Shown: positions 16,903 to 26,067, counted from the first letter of the stretch. The stretch is DNA of 64,000 nt from Posidoniimonas corsicana (GCF_007859765.1 NZ_SIHJ01000001.1:2295311-2359310), one strand, 5' to 3'. Notes: generated by a model not told the origin, from the sequence alone. Made by a program: numbers and translations.

Positions 16903-18450
16903 CTACTGGCTCACGTGGTTGCTCAGCTCGTTGCCGCGGGCGCGGTAGTCGCTGGCCAGGTCGGAGCGGCCGATGGCGTCCAGCTCTTCGGCGAGCTTGA
17001 GGTAGGCGGGCGCCAGGGTGTCGTCAAAGTCGATGGCGGTGGCCAGCGACTTGATCGCCCGTTTGTGGTCGCCCTGCAACGCGTAGGCGACGCCGCGGAA
17101 GTAGTAGTGCTGGGCGTTGGTGGGCTGCAGGCGGATGGCGTCGTTGAAGTCGGCGATGGCGCGTTCGTACTCGCCAAGCTTCACGTACACCAGGCCGCGG
17201 TTGACGTAGGCGTCGGTGTAGCGGTCGCTGACCGAGAGGGCCTGGGCGTAGGCCTTGAGGGCTTCGTAGTACTCCTCGAGCTCGGCGTAGGTGCGGCCCT
17301 TCCACAGTGCGGCGTGGGGGCTGGCGAAGTCGATGCTGGCGGCCTTGTCGAAGTCGTCGATGGCCATCCGCTCCTCGCCCATGTGGAAGAAGCAGATGCC
17401 GCGGCGGAAGTACGCCTGGGCCATGGCGGGGTTGATGTCGATGGCGTCGGAGAACGAGCGGACCGCGGCGGCCAAGTCGCCCAGTTGACGCTCCGCGACG
17501 CCGCGGCTGAACAGGGCCGAGGCCTTTGCGGGCGCCACATCGGGGCGGTCGGGCAGGGCGTCCAGCAGCCGCTGGCTCTCGTCCAGCTTTTCCTGGAACA
17601 GTTCACGCTGCTTCTCGGGGTCGTCGGTCGCCTTGGCGGCCTCTTCCAGCATCGCCGAGCGCTGCAGGTGGCCCTCGATGTACGGCAGGTCCGAGTCCTC
17701 TTCCGGCTCATACTTGTCGAGCGCGTCCTTGAACGATGCCGCTGCGTCGTCCCACTTTTCCTGGATAGCCGCGATGGTTCCCTTCAGCGCGTGGATCTCG
17801 TGGTCGTCGGAGTCGATCGCCAGCGCGGCGGCGATGTCGGCGTCGGCGTCCTCATACTTGCCCAGCTGGGCGTAGGTCTGCGCCCGCAGGCGGTAGGCCT
17901 CGGCGTTCTTCTCGGGGTCGTCGGCGCCGGCTTCGATCCACTTGGTCAGCGCCTTGCGGCCCTGGTCGGGCGCGCCGCCCAAGGCGTAGACCTTGCCGAG
18001 GTTGAACTGGTAGAGGGGGTTGGACGAGTCGTACTCGACGGCCTCCTCAAAGTCGGCCAGGGCGTCGCCGAGGGCGCCCAGCTCGATGTAGATCTCGCCG
18101 CTCAGGTTGCTGGCCTGGGCCAGCAGCGCCGGGGTGCGGTCTTGGTTGTACTGCTGGAAGTTCTTCAGGTCCTCTTGGGCCTTGCCGTACTCCTCAAGCT
18201 CCTTGCGGGCTTGGGCGCGGCCGATGTACGGTGCGCCCAGCTGCCCGTTGCTCAGCTGAATCGCCTGTGAGAACGTGTCGACGGCCGCCTCGAACTCCTT
18301 GTCCGCAAGCTGCTGCTGGCCCTGCTCGATCGCGGCCCGGATCTGTTCGATCGCCTCTTCCTGGGTCAGCTGCGCGGTAGCGGCCGGCGTCAGCAGGCCG
18401 ACGACCAGCAGCGAGGCGAGAGGGAGATTGCGGTAGAAGCGGTGAATCAT
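16903..18450 (-). CDS. Exported TPR-repeat protein
   Basis: A 515-residue protein with a signal peptide (LPLASLLVVGLLTPAATAQ) and then a nearly continuous array of tetratricopeptide repeats. Examples are AVDTFSQAIQLSNGQLGAPYIGRA, DALADFEEAVEYDSSNPLYQFNLG, AVRSFSDAIDINPAMAQAYFRRG, and YERAIADFNDAIRLQPTNAQHYYFRG. Such superhelices bind partner proteins, here outside the cytoplasm. There is no enzymatic domain. The ATG is preceded by a weak AAGAAAT and no clear Shine-Dalgarno. Downstream it is separated from the DUF1559 operon by a shared terminator. The protein may scaffold cell-envelope complexes; the partner is unknown. Confidence 0.9.
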   Translation of the reverse strand: MIHRFYRNLPLASLLVVGLLTPAATAQLTQEEAIEQIRAAIEQGQQQLADKEFEAAVDTFSQAIQLSNGQLGAPYIGRAQARKELEEYGKAQEDLKNFQQYNQDRTPALLAQASNLSGEIYIELGALGDALADFEEAVEYDSSNPLYQFNLGKVYALGGAPDQGRKALTKWIEAGADDPEKNAEAYRLRAQTYAQLGKYEDADADIAAALAIDSDDHEIHALKGTIAAIQEKWDDAAASFKDALDKYEPEEDSDLPYIEGHLQRSAMLEEAAKATDDPEKQRELFQEKLDESQRLLDALPDRPDVAPAKASALFSRGVAERQLGDLAAAVRSFSDAIDINPAMAQAYFRRGICFFHMGEERMAIDDFDKAASIDFASPHAALWKGRTYAELEEYYEALKAYAQALSVSDRYTDAYVNRGLVYVKLGEYERAIADFNDAIRLQPTNAQHYYFRGVAYALQGDHKRAIKSLATAIDFDDTLAPAYLKLAEELDAIGRSDLASDYRARGNELSNHVSQ

Positions 18451-18741
18451 GGTCCGACAGCCCGTATTTCTTAGGAGACAGGTTGCAGCTCAGGCGAGCC
18501 TCTGGCGACCGGAACGCGGTCTGGAGAAGCGCAAAGCTACAGGCCATCGTACCATCGGCCCATGGACGCGCCCCCTAGATTGCCGCTCCGATCCGGGTTT
18601 TCCGGGGTTCGGATGCAACGGTTGCGCGGAGCCGCCCGGCCGCGAGGGTTGCTCGGACCGGGCGGAGGTGGGGGAGAAGGTCGGGCGTCGGCGGCCGCTT
18701 GTCGGCCGGGCCCGGTCGGGTGGGGAGGGCCGTGCCGGCTG

Positions 18742-19281
18742 CTACGGTTTGAGGACCGGCGAGGGCTCGACGTCCTTCAGGGCGGCCACCGCGAAGCGGG
18801 TGTACGGCTTGGCGGTCTTGCTGTACTCGGCGGCGAAGGCCTCGGCGTCCTCGGCGGTGAACTCCCGCTCGATCGTGCGGCGGAAGCCGCCGTGCTCGTA
18901 GACGTGAACGACGTAGTTCGTCTCGGGCTTGGGGGGCTCTTCCGGGGCGGCCTCCTCGGCGGGGGGGTCTTCCTGAGCCTGGGGCGCCTGCTCCTGCGGA
19001 TCGGCGTCGGTCGGCGCGTCGTCGTCCTCGACCGGCTCCTCCTCGGCGCGCTTGGCCTTGGTCTTCTTGGGGGCCTTCTTCTTGGCGGACTTCTTGGCCG
19101 CCTTCTTCTTGGGAGAGCTCTTCTTTTCGGCGGTCTTCTTGGCCGCCTTCTTGGCGGTTTTTTTCTTCCTGGGCGCCGGCTTCTCCTCGTCCTCCTCGAG
19201 GTCGTCGTCGAGATCGTCGTCAACGAAATCGAAGTCGTCTTCGTAGAGGTCGTCGTCGTCTTCTTGGCGGGGCGCCGGCAT
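18742..19281 (-). CDS. Acidic/Lys-Ala-rich low-complexity protein
   Basis: A 179-residue protein in three parts: an Asp/Glu-rich start (DDDDLYEDDFDFVDDDLDDD), a Lys/Ala-rich middle with KKAAKK-type repeats like histone H1 tails, and a structured C-terminal 60 residues (TNYVVHVYEHGGFRRTIEREFTAEDAEAFAAEY). The basic repeats suggest nucleic-acid or polyphosphate contact; the acidic arm could compete for it. No signal peptide is present. The ATG at 19281 was chosen because the sequence upstream of it is not low-complexity or conserved in character. The gene lies between the S41 protease and the TPR protein on the same strand, but gaps over 140 bases leave the operon unclear. Function is not known. 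Confidence 0.78.
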   Translation of the reverse strand: MPAPRQEDDDDLYEDDFDFVDDDLDDDLEEDEEKPAPRKKKTAKKAAKKTAEKKSSPKKKAAKKSAKKKAPKKTKAKRAEEEPVEDDDAPTDADPQEQAPQAQEDPPAEEAAPEEPPKPETNYVVHVYEHGGFRRTIEREFTAEDAEAFAAEYSKTAKPYTRFAVAALKDVEPSPVLKP

Positions 19282-19429
19282 GGTGGTATCCGCTGCGGTG
19301 ATTCGGGTATTCGCGGCCAAGAACCGTGGCCGGCCGAGAGTGGCCGGGCGCCGCGACAGCCCTAAGTATCTGGCCCGGACCAACCTTCGTCAATGCGGGG
19401 CCCGGTGTCGGGCCGGGGGCGTTGGCCCG

Positions 19430-21121
19430 CTACCGCATCGCAACCTGGCGTTTGGCGGCCTCGATGGCCCGCTGCAGGGCCGGGTCCTCGTCTTCCTCAG
19501 AAGCCCCACCAGTCAAGCTCGTAGCTCGTCGCACGACGATATCGGGATCAACCCCGACTTTGCTGATTGGATGCTGGTGGGGCGAGAAAAACTTAGCCGT
19601 GGTGAGGCGGATGCCCGCCCCGCCCTGCCCGAGGGAGAAGATCCCCTGCACGGACCCCTTGCCGAAGGAACGCTCTCCGACCAGGGCGCCGCGGCGGTGG
19701 TCCCGGATCGCCGCGGCAAAGATTTCGCTGGCGCTGGCGCTGTCGCCGTCGATCAGGACCACCAGCGGCACACGCCAGGTGCCGGCCCGGTGGGCCCGGA
19801 AGTCGATGCTCTCGCCCTCGCTGCGGCCGCGGGTCGAGACGATGTTGCCCTCGGCGACAAACTTATCCGCCATCTCGACGCTGGAGGTCAGCAGCCCGCC
19901 GGGGTTGCTGCGGAGGTCCACGATCAGGCTCCGCATGCCCTTGCTGTGCAGGTCCCACAGGGCGGCGTCCAGGTCGCGGCTGGTCGACTTCTGGAAGACC
20001 GGCACGCGGACGTAGGCCACGCCGTACTGCTGGTCCACAATCCGCACGCCCTCGAGGCTCGGCACGTCGACGTGCTCGCGACGCACGGTCAGCTCGCGGG
20101 TCACGGCGGGCTCGCCCATCCAGCTCGACAGGCGGCCGTCGACCGGGCGGGCGACCAGGTGGCCCTCCTCGCGGGGCGAGACCACCGTCACACGGACGTA
20201 CGAGCCTTCCTCGCCCGTCAGCAGGCCGGCGGCCTCGTCGGTGCTCAGCTCGGCGGTGGGCTGCCCGTCGACCGCGACGATGCGGTCGCCGTCGTGGATG
20301 CCGCCCCGTTCGGCCGGGCTGTTCGGGATCACGCGGACGATCAGCAGGGCGCCGTTGTCCGGTTTGAGCTCGACGCCCAGCCCGACAAAGTTGCCCTCGA
20401 TCTGCGAGTAGACGTCCTTCAGCTGAGCGGGGGTGAGGAACGAGGAGTAGTGGTCGAGGGTCTCGGCGGCGGCCGCGGTGAACTCCAACGCGGTCGCAAC
20501 CGGGTTCAGTCCGATGCGGTACGAGGCCAGCCGGGCCGCTTGCTGCTCCACCCGCTGGGCGCCCTGGCTGCTGTTCTCGATCGAGCCGGACGCCAGCTTC
20601 CGCAGTTCGCCAGAGAGCTGTTCCAGCTGCTGCTTGTTGGCGCGGACCGCGTTCTTGCGGAGGAACTCAGGGTCTCGCAGGGCGATCTGCAGGCCGTACA
20701 GACCCTTGCGGGCGGCGGCGTCCCACTGCGGGGAGGTGACGTAGTGCGACTCCATCTTGCTGAGCAGCTCCCGGTACAGGCCGTCGGCCTGCTGGCTGCT
20801 GAGCGTGTGGACCGCGTCGACGAAGCTGTCGTCGGTGTAGCGTCGCTCGAGGCTGAAGTGCATCCGGGCGGTAAGGAACCGCTGGCGGAGCTTCGGGTCG
20901 GAGGGGTGGTCGCGGAGCGCGTCCTCGTAGAACGACAGCGCGTCGCCCCACCGCTTCTGCGTCTCGAGCTCCATGCCCTGGGAGATTAGCGTCGCAACCG
21001 ACGTGCTGCTGTCGGCAGGGACCACGGGCGGCGCCTGGGCGGCGACGCCCGACGCGGCGACGCCGGCGAGCACGATCGCAAGCAGGCTACGCCCCAGCAA
21101 GTCAGAGACCCGATTCAGCAT
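19430..21121 (-). CDS. Exported S41-family C-terminal processing protease
   Basis: A 563-residue CtpA/Prc-like serine protease. A signal peptide (LLGRSLLAIVLAGVAASGVAA) is followed by a helical, TPR-like segment (GDALSFYEDALRDHPSDPKLRQRF). A PDZ domain comes next (NFVGLGVELKPDNG, then IHDGDRIVAVDGQPT), and the catalytic domain contains DSASASEIFAAA, whose middle Ser is the expected nucleophile, and FGKGSVQ with the general-base Lys 25 residues later. It would degrade or trim exported proteins with particular C termini. The ATG at 21121 is favoured by a GGAA six bases upstream; an ATG at 21133 is equally in frame. A near-consensus promoter lies at 21290-21318. Confidence 0.9.
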   Translation of the reverse strand: MLNRVSDLLGRSLLAIVLAGVAASGVAAQAPPVVPADSSTSVATLISQGMELETQKRWGDALSFYEDALRDHPSDPKLRQRFLTARMHFSLERRYTDDSFVDAVHTLSSQQADGLYRELLSKMESHYVTSPQWDAAARKGLYGLQIALRDPEFLRKNAVRANKQQLEQLSGELRKLASGSIENSSQGAQRVEQQAARLASYRIGLNPVATALEFTAAAAETLDHYSSFLTPAQLKDVYSQIEGNFVGLGVELKPDNGALLIVRVIPNSPAERGGIHDGDRIVAVDGQPTAELSTDEAAGLLTGEEGSYVRVTVVSPREEGHLVARPVDGRLSSWMGEPAVTRELTVRREHVDVPSLEGVRIVDQQYGVAYVRVPVFQKSTSRDLDAALWDLHSKGMRSLIVDLRSNPGGLLTSSVEMADKFVAEGNIVSTRGRSEGESIDFRAHRAGTWRVPLVVLIDGDSASASEIFAAAIRDHRRGALVGERSFGKGSVQGIFSLGQGGAGIRLTTAKFFSPHQHPISKVGVDPDIVVRRATSLTGGASEEDEDPALQRAIEAAKRQVAMR

Positions 21122-21289
21122 GCTTCGTTCCATCTTCCAAGGGGCCCGCGGCGACCGGGCGGCGTGGGGGCCGGCCGGGTTCCTGGTCACGGCCGCTCCG
21201 GTTGGAGGGGTCGTGCGGCCCAGCCACGACGTGAGGGCTGTCGGGGCGGGGCCGGGCGCTCGCTACGCAAAAAGCTGCGGGCACAGGCG

Positions 21290-21318
21290 AATATAGGTCA
21301 CGGAAGTGCGCCGGTCAA
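21290..21318 (-). promoter_or_regulatory. Sigma-70 promoter for the S41 protease gene
   Basis: On the minus strand TTGACC (21318-21313) and TATATT (21295-21290) are separated by 17 bases, close to the sigma-70 consensus. It lies about 170 bases upstream of the protease start. Confidence 0.65.
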
Positions 21319-21773
21319 AAAAAGCGCGGCACAGATTTCCCCCGTTCAGCGGCCCCGGCGGCGGCGTGATCCGCACATCGCAACCATCCCGGAGGTCCGG
21401 CGCGCCAGGCGCACGGCGTCTGCGGTTTGGCATCTTGGTGCGGCTCGTTCGGGACGGCCACCTGTAGCGGTTGGCCGCCTCAACGCCCGGGGTCAGGCCG
21501 CGGTCTCCGCCGCGGGATAAGAACGGGACCCAGAGATTGGCGTCGTGCCGTAAGAGCCCGGGGAGTCGTGTCCCCGGTCGGTTCTGCGTGTCCGTTTGCA
21601 GGACACCCCCTACTACGGGAACGCCTGTCGGCCGGTTCGCGCCCCCGCCGTCGGATTCCTAGCGTCAGAGAATTTGAGGCTAAGGCTGCCAGCCGGGTCG
21701 GCGCCGCATCGGCGCCGCCGACGGCGGTCCACCTGCTTGGAGGGCCAGCCGGGGAGAGGTGGGCACAAAAACA
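21319..21773. other. Gene-free stretch upstream of purH
   Basis: Open frames here are short and Arg/Pro-rich, with no signal peptide or motif. No tRNA-like fold or T-loop motif was found. Together with 21774-22036 it makes about 700 bases without a gene. Confidence 0.45.
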
Positions 21774-21846
21774 GCCGCCCCTTTCAGCCACCGCGGTTTA
21801 GGAGGGGGAGGACATTGGACCGCGGCGGCAAGTTGAAAGGGGCGGC
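21774..21846. repeat. Large two-stage inverted repeat
   Basis: GCCGCCCCTTTCA (21774-21786) pairs perfectly with TGAAAGGGGCGGC (21834-21846), and inside it ACCGCGG (21790-21796) pairs with CCGCGGT-type bases at 21819-21825. The loop is purine-rich (GGAGGGGGAGG). No T-run follows, and it lies about 190 bases before the purH start. Confidence 0.6.
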
Positions 21847-22036
21847 GTGAGGTGCTATCGTGCCGCGCTCGGATCGTAGCGACGGCGTGCGGGGTAGGGA
21901 GAGGGGATGGGGCTAAGGCTGCCCTGCCCTTACTACGCCGGCAGTGCTAGAGGGTTCGTTCCCCCGGCGCGCTTTCTTGCAGCCGCTGCGACAAACCGTC
22001 CAAGAAAGTTGTCTGCTGCAATTCAGAAGGAAGACC

Positions 22037-23614
22037 GTGGAATCGCCAAAAGTCGAGCGGGCGCTGATCAGCGTTAGCGACAAGACCGGACTCACCCAGT
22101 TTGCCCAGGCGCTCACCCGTCTGGGGGTCGAGCTCTACAGCACCGGTGGCTCACGCAAGGCGCTGGAGGACACGGGCGTCCCGGTCCGCGACGTGACCGA
22201 CTACACCGGCTTCCCCGAGATGATGGACGGCCGCCTCAAGACGCTGCACCCCAAGGTGCACGGCGGCATCCTGCAGCGGCGCGACAACGAGTCGGACGTC
22301 GCCGCCGCGGGGGAGCACGGCATCCTGCCGTTCGAGCTAGTCGTAGTGAACCTGTACCCCTTCCGCGAGACGATTGCCAAGCCCGGTGTGACCGTCGACG
22401 AGGCGATTGAGAAGATCGACATCGGCGGCCCCACGATGGTCCGCGCCGCGGCCAAGAACCACGCGTTCGTTACGATCGCGTCGAACCCCGGTCAGTACGA
22501 CCGGATCTTGGCCGAGGTCGAGGCGACCGGCGTCACCACGCCGGAACTCCGCCGCGCGCTGGCCGGCGAGGCGTTCGCCCACACCGCCGGGTACGACACC
22601 GCCATCGCCGGCTACTTTGCCAAGCTGGACGCCACGGAGGCCGACGAGCACACGCCCGCCGAGCTGAGCGTCACGGTCACCAAGAAGTCCTCGCTCCGCT
22701 ACGGCGAGAACCCCCACCAGGCGGCCGCGCTGTACGTCGAGGCGGACGCCGGCCCGCACTCGCTGGTGAACGCCCAGCAGCTCAACGGCAAGGAGCTGTC
22801 TTACAACAACCTGCTGGACCTCGACGCCGCGCTCGGCGTCGCGCGCTCGTTGCCGTCGCCCGGCGTCGCGGTGCTGAAGCACAACAACCCCTGCGGCGCC
22901 GCAACCGCCGACAGCGTCGGCGAGGCGACCCGCCGCGCCTGGGACGGCGACCCGGTCAGCGCCTTCGGCTCGATCCTCGGCTACAACGCGCCGGTCGACG
23001 CCGCCGCGGCCGAGTGCCTGGCCGAGCCCGGCAAGTTCGTCGAGGCGATCGTCGCCCCTGACTTCACGCCCGAGGCCCTGGAGATCCTCACCACCAAGCC
23101 GAAGTGGCGGTCCAACGTGCGGCTGCTGAAGGTCGGCGAGGTGAAGCCGGGCGGCGGCGCGCTGCAGTTGCGGGCGATCGACGGCGGCTACCTGGCCCAG
23201 GCCGCCGACGACATGCCGGATGACGAGTCGCAGTGGAAGGTCGTCACTGAAGCCCAGCCGACCGACGCCCAACTAGCCGAGCTCCGCTTCGCGTGGGCCG
23301 CCTGTCGGCATGTCAAATCGAACGCGATCGTCTTAAGCCGCGACAACGCCCTCGTGGGCGTCGGCGCAGGCCAGATGAGCCGCGTCGACTCGGTCGAGAT
23401 CTCGATCCGCAAAGCGGGCGAGAGGGTTGCCGGTTCGGTCCTCGCGAGCGACGCCTTCTTCCCGTTCGACGACTCGATCCACACCGCCGCCGCCGCCGGC
23501 GTGAAGGCGTTCATCCAGCCGGGCGGGTCCCGGAACGACGAGCAGGTCATCGCCGCCTGCAACCAGCACGGCCTGCCGATGGTGCTGACCGGCGTGCGGC
23601 ACTTCCGCCACTAG
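22037..23614 (+). CDS. purH: Bifunctional AICAR formyltransferase/IMP cyclohydrolase
   Basis: A 526-residue enzyme for the last two steps of de novo IMP synthesis. The N-terminal MGS-like cyclohydrolase domain is clear (RALISVSDKTGLTQFAQAL, TGFPEMMDGRLKTLHPKVHGG, YPFRETI). The C-terminal AICAR transformylase domain has KKSSLRYGENPHQAAALY, QLNGKELSYNNLLDLDAA and VLKHNNPCGAAT, which contains the KHxxPCG catalytic Lys/His pair, and it ends in GVRHFRH. The length is typical. A GTG start at 22037 is chosen because AGAAGGAAG lies just upstream and the family begins with ALISVSDK near residue 10; the open frame upstream of it is not conserved-looking. It acts in the cytoplasm. No other pur gene is nearby. 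Confidence 0.97.
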   Translation: MESPKVERALISVSDKTGLTQFAQALTRLGVELYSTGGSRKALEDTGVPVRDVTDYTGFPEMMDGRLKTLHPKVHGGILQRRDNESDVAAAGEHGILPFELVVVNLYPFRETIAKPGVTVDEAIEKIDIGGPTMVRAAAKNHAFVTIASNPGQYDRILAEVEATGVTTPELRRALAGEAFAHTAGYDTAIAGYFAKLDATEADEHTPAELSVTVTKKSSLRYGENPHQAAALYVEADAGPHSLVNAQQLNGKELSYNNLLDLDAALGVARSLPSPGVAVLKHNNPCGAATADSVGEATRRAWDGDPVSAFGSILGYNAPVDAAAAECLAEPGKFVEAIVAPDFTPEALEILTTKPKWRSNVRLLKVGEVKPGGGALQLRAIDGGYLAQAADDMPDDESQWKVVTEAQPTDAQLAELRFAWAACRHVKSNAIVLSRDNALVGVGAGQMSRVDSVEISIRKAGERVAGSVLASDAFFPFDDSIHTAAAAGVKAFIQPGGSRNDEQVIAACNQHGLPMVLTGVRHFRH

Positions 23615-23748
23615 TTGGTGTGAGATGGCTCGCCGATGGGACCCCTGGCAGGTCTCCTCGGGGCGACAGCCTGTGCGAACGCGGACGTTACCTGCTAGTA
23701 TCGGCCGCAGACCGCCAGGTGAATCGACCCCGTACCAGGAGCTAGCGC

Positions 23749-24312
23749 ATGCCCGACGCCGCCAACCCGTACGCATCGCCGATGTCGGAGGACGCGCCCG
23801 ACGGCGCTGAGCCGGAGTACATGCTCGGAGGCCGGCTAGCCGGGCGGGGGCAGCGGCTGGTCGCGGTAATCCTGGACGGCATCGTGCTGAACGTGGTGAT
23901 GCTGCCGTTGTACTACTACTTCAGCTTTGGGTACTTTCAGCCACCGCCCGAAAACCCTGAGGACATCAACCCGTTCAACCCCTGGTCCATTTACCTGGCC
24001 ATGGGGCCGGTGCAGCTGGTGCTGTCCTTTGTCGCACCGCTGGCCGCGTACCTTCTGGTGAACGGCTACCTGCTGCACGCCAACGGCCAGACGGTCGGAA
24101 AGAAGGCGCTGGGTATCAAGATCGTCCGCAAGGACGGCAGCAAGGCGGAGTTCTCCCGGCTGATCTTCCACCGCTACCTGCTGCTGTGGATCATCGGGCT
24201 CATCCCGTTTGTGGGCGCGCTGTTCGGCCTGCTCGACCCGCTGATGATCTTCCGCAAGACCCGCTACTGCCTGCACGACGATATTGCGGACACGGTTGTC
24301 GTCGAGGCGTAG
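23749..24312 (+). CDS. RDD-family membrane protein
   Basis: A 187-residue integral membrane protein. The RDD signature begins at GRGQRLVAVILDGIVLNVVMLPLYYYF, where the usual R and DD positions read R...D; a second helix pair follows (VQLVLSFVAPLAAYLLVNGYLL). The short GQTVGKKALGIKIVRKDG segment is the family's conserved cytoplasmic stretch. The last helix is LLLWIIGLIPFVGALFGLLDPL. RDD proteins have been linked to ion exchange and protein export, but the role here is unknown. AGGAG precedes the ATG. It is 135 bases after purH and could share its transcript. Confidence 0.88.
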   Translation: MPDAANPYASPMSEDAPDGAEPEYMLGGRLAGRGQRLVAVILDGIVLNVVMLPLYYYFSFGYFQPPPENPEDINPFNPWSIYLAMGPVQLVLSFVAPLAAYLLVNGYLLHANGQTVGKKALGIKIVRKDGSKAEFSRLIFHRYLLLWIIGLIPFVGALFGLLDPLMIFRKTRYCLHDDIADTVVVEA

Positions 24313-24406
24313 CCCCGCGACCTGGCTGGGTTTCACGCCTGGGGGAGATGTCCAGCTGCGCGCAGCCGTTTTAGGGCTCGAATCGGCCGGGAAAACGCCC
24401 CGTAAC

Positions 24407-24434
24407 TTGCTTCGCTCACCCCGGCGTGTTATAA
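24407..24434 (+). promoter_or_regulatory. Possible promoter of the FHA gene
   Basis: TTGCTT and TTATAA are separated by 16 bases, about 130 bases upstream of the FHA start. No other good match lies in this 250-base gap. Confidence 0.35.
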
Positions 24435-24565
24435 GCGCAAGTTAAAGGTCACAGGGAAGATAGGACGCCGGATACGCGACTCAAGGTTGCGGGCGGGCGG
24501 GTCCTAGGCGGGCGGCCACCGCCCTGTGCGGTTGCTCGGTTGGCGTTCAGATCCAGCGTTGCTCT

Positions 24566-25246
24566 ATGTCCCGTATTACCCTGCGAGTTCTAGACGGCAG
24601 CGACCGGGGAACCGTCTACGAGGGCCTGCCCGTGCCGGTGACCATCGGCCGGGAGGAGGGCAACACGGTCCAGCTCAACGACGAGCGGATCAGCCGCTTC
24701 CACATCAAGATCCAGGACGACCAGGACAAGGTGGTCCTTACCGACCTGGGGAGCACCAACGGCACCCGCGTCAACGGCGAGGAGACCCAGCTCCGCATCC
24801 TCCGCTACGGCGACTTGATCCACGTTGGCCGCTCCGTGCTGCTGTATGGCACCCGCGAGCAGATCGCCGGCAGGCTGGAAGAGCTGCGGGCCAACGGCGC
24901 GCCGATCGCCGAGGAGCTCGACCCCGATGAGCTCGCCCGCCGCGCCGAGGACCGGCCCGAGAACGAGTCGGAATTGCTGTGGACCGAGGAGGAAGACCTC
25001 CGCAGCACGCTGCACATACCCTCACCACCGGACGTGCCGGTCGGGCTGAGCCCCGGCCAGGCAGCGCAGTTCTCCGAGATCCTCGAGTACCTACACCTGC
25101 GCGCCCGCACGCTGATCCAGGCGGTCACCGCCCCCAAGGACGGCGAGCCGGTCGAGATGCTGTACGAGAACTGGCAGGACCTGCTCGACATCCAGTCGCT
25201 CCTGGCCGAGTACCTCCGGAAGATCGGCGAGCCGGACGCGGAATGA
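24566..25246 (+). CDS. FHA-domain phosphopeptide-binding protein
   Basis: A 226-residue cytoplasmic protein. Residues 1-95 are an FHA domain that binds phosphothreonine peptides; the key motifs are TIGREEGNTVQL, SRFHIKI and LGSTNGTRVNG. A linker and a helical tail (about 160-226, LSPGQAAQFSEILEYLHLRARTLIQ and ending in LLAEYLRKIGE) complete it. It overlaps the next gene by four bases (ATGA), a sign of coupled translation. The two are probably a signalling pair: a Ser/Thr-kinase reader and a membrane effector. No kinase or phosphatase gene is visible in the window, so the upstream signal is unknown. No clear Shine-Dalgarno lies upstream of the ATG. Confidence 0.9.
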   Translation: MSRITLRVLDGSDRGTVYEGLPVPVTIGREEGNTVQLNDERISRFHIKIQDDQDKVVLTDLGSTNGTRVNGEETQLRILRYGDLIHVGRSVLLYGTREQIAGRLEELRANGAPIAEELDPDELARRAEDRPENESELLWTEEEDLRSTLHIPSPPDVPVGLSPGQAAQFSEILEYLHLRARTLIQAVTAPKDGEPVEMLYENWQDLLDIQSLLAEYLRKIGEPDAE

Positions 25247-25929
25247 AGTTCCTCGCACGGCTGATCGCCGACAACCTCCGCCGCTTCCTCCAGGGCGCGC
25301 TCGTAGGCGGCGGGGGCTTCGCCCTCGTGGTGGGGGGCGTCTGCTACTATCTAGTCAGCGATCAGTCCTTCTGGCGGCTGGTGGTCGTCGGGGTGCTGGT
25401 CGCCGTAGGGGTAATGCTGGCCGGGCTCGTCTGCGGCGTGAGGCTGGCCGTCACCGAGACGATCCGCGACTGGGTCCGCGCGACCGGCGTCGGCCCGATG
25501 CTCAGCAAGGTGATCTTCAAGCAGGCGCTGGGGGTCAGCGACAAACGCCCCGGCGGCTCCAAGACGGTCGCGGCCGAGCTGGACGGCGCCACGGTCGGGC
25601 AGGCGAAGGAGCGGCTCAGCGAGCACTTCACCAGCCTGTTCTTCGGCGACTCGCTCGAGCGCTGGCTGCCGGCCCAGGGCCGCTGGATCGCCAAGAAGCT
25701 GACCGGCGCCGCCGGTTGGGCGGTGACGCAGCAGCTGATCGAGCACATCCCCGGCCTGCCCGGCGACAACGCCCGCGTCGACCTGTTGGCCATGCGGGAC
25801 GGTCTGTCCGAGGGGCTGGCCGACAAGGCGGTGTCATTGGCGACCGCGCGGGCCACGGCGGTCGCCGTGGCCGCGATTGGCGTCGCTGCGGTGGTCAATC
25901 TCATAGCCGCCGCGGCGCTGTCAATCTAG
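25243..25929 (+). CDS. Membrane protein coupled to the FHA gene, hypothetical
   Basis: A 228-residue protein with two close N-terminal membrane helices (ALVGGGGFALVVGGVCYYLV and LVVVGVLVAVGVMLAGLVCGV). A soluble middle of about 120 residues follows (TVAAELDGATVGQAKERLSEHFTSLF), and a C-terminal hydrophobic stretch (ATAVAVAAIGVAAVVNLIAAAALSI) could be a third helix. I do not recognise the family. Its ATG overlaps the FHA stop codon (ATGA), so its synthesis is almost certainly tied to the FHA protein. It may recruit that protein to the membrane. The dnaE start lies 138 bases downstream with its own promoter-like site. Confidence 0.82.
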   Translation: MKFLARLIADNLRRFLQGALVGGGGFALVVGGVCYYLVSDQSFWRLVVVGVLVAVGVMLAGLVCGVRLAVTETIRDWVRATGVGPMLSKVIFKQALGVSDKRPGGSKTVAAELDGATVGQAKERLSEHFTSLFFGDSLERWLPAQGRWIAKKLTGAAGWAVTQQLIEHIPGLPGDNARVDLLAMRDGLSEGLADKAVSLATARATAVAVAAIGVAAVVNLIAAAALSI

Positions 25930-25986
25930 TTGCGCGGGCCACGCTGGTTTTCTCGGTGCGAGGCTCCGTTGCGAGTTTTCCGCTGA

Positions 25987-26016
25987 TTGGCGGGCCCGAC
26001 CCGCCGCCGGTAGAAT
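25987..26016 (+). promoter_or_regulatory. Promoter candidate of dnaE
   Basis: TTGGCG and TAGAAT are separated by 18 bases, about 50 bases upstream of the dnaE start. The same hexamers occur at 17-base spacing upstream of sdhB. Confidence 0.5.
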
Positions 26017-26067
26017 GCCTGCCTGCACCGCTAGTTCTCGCGATTCTTGGGAAGGACCCGCCGCACG

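Noticed and set aside
21427-21801. 124-residue plus-strand frame upstream of purH
   Set aside because: Arg/Gly/Pro-rich, runs into a large inverted repeat, and shows no coding character.
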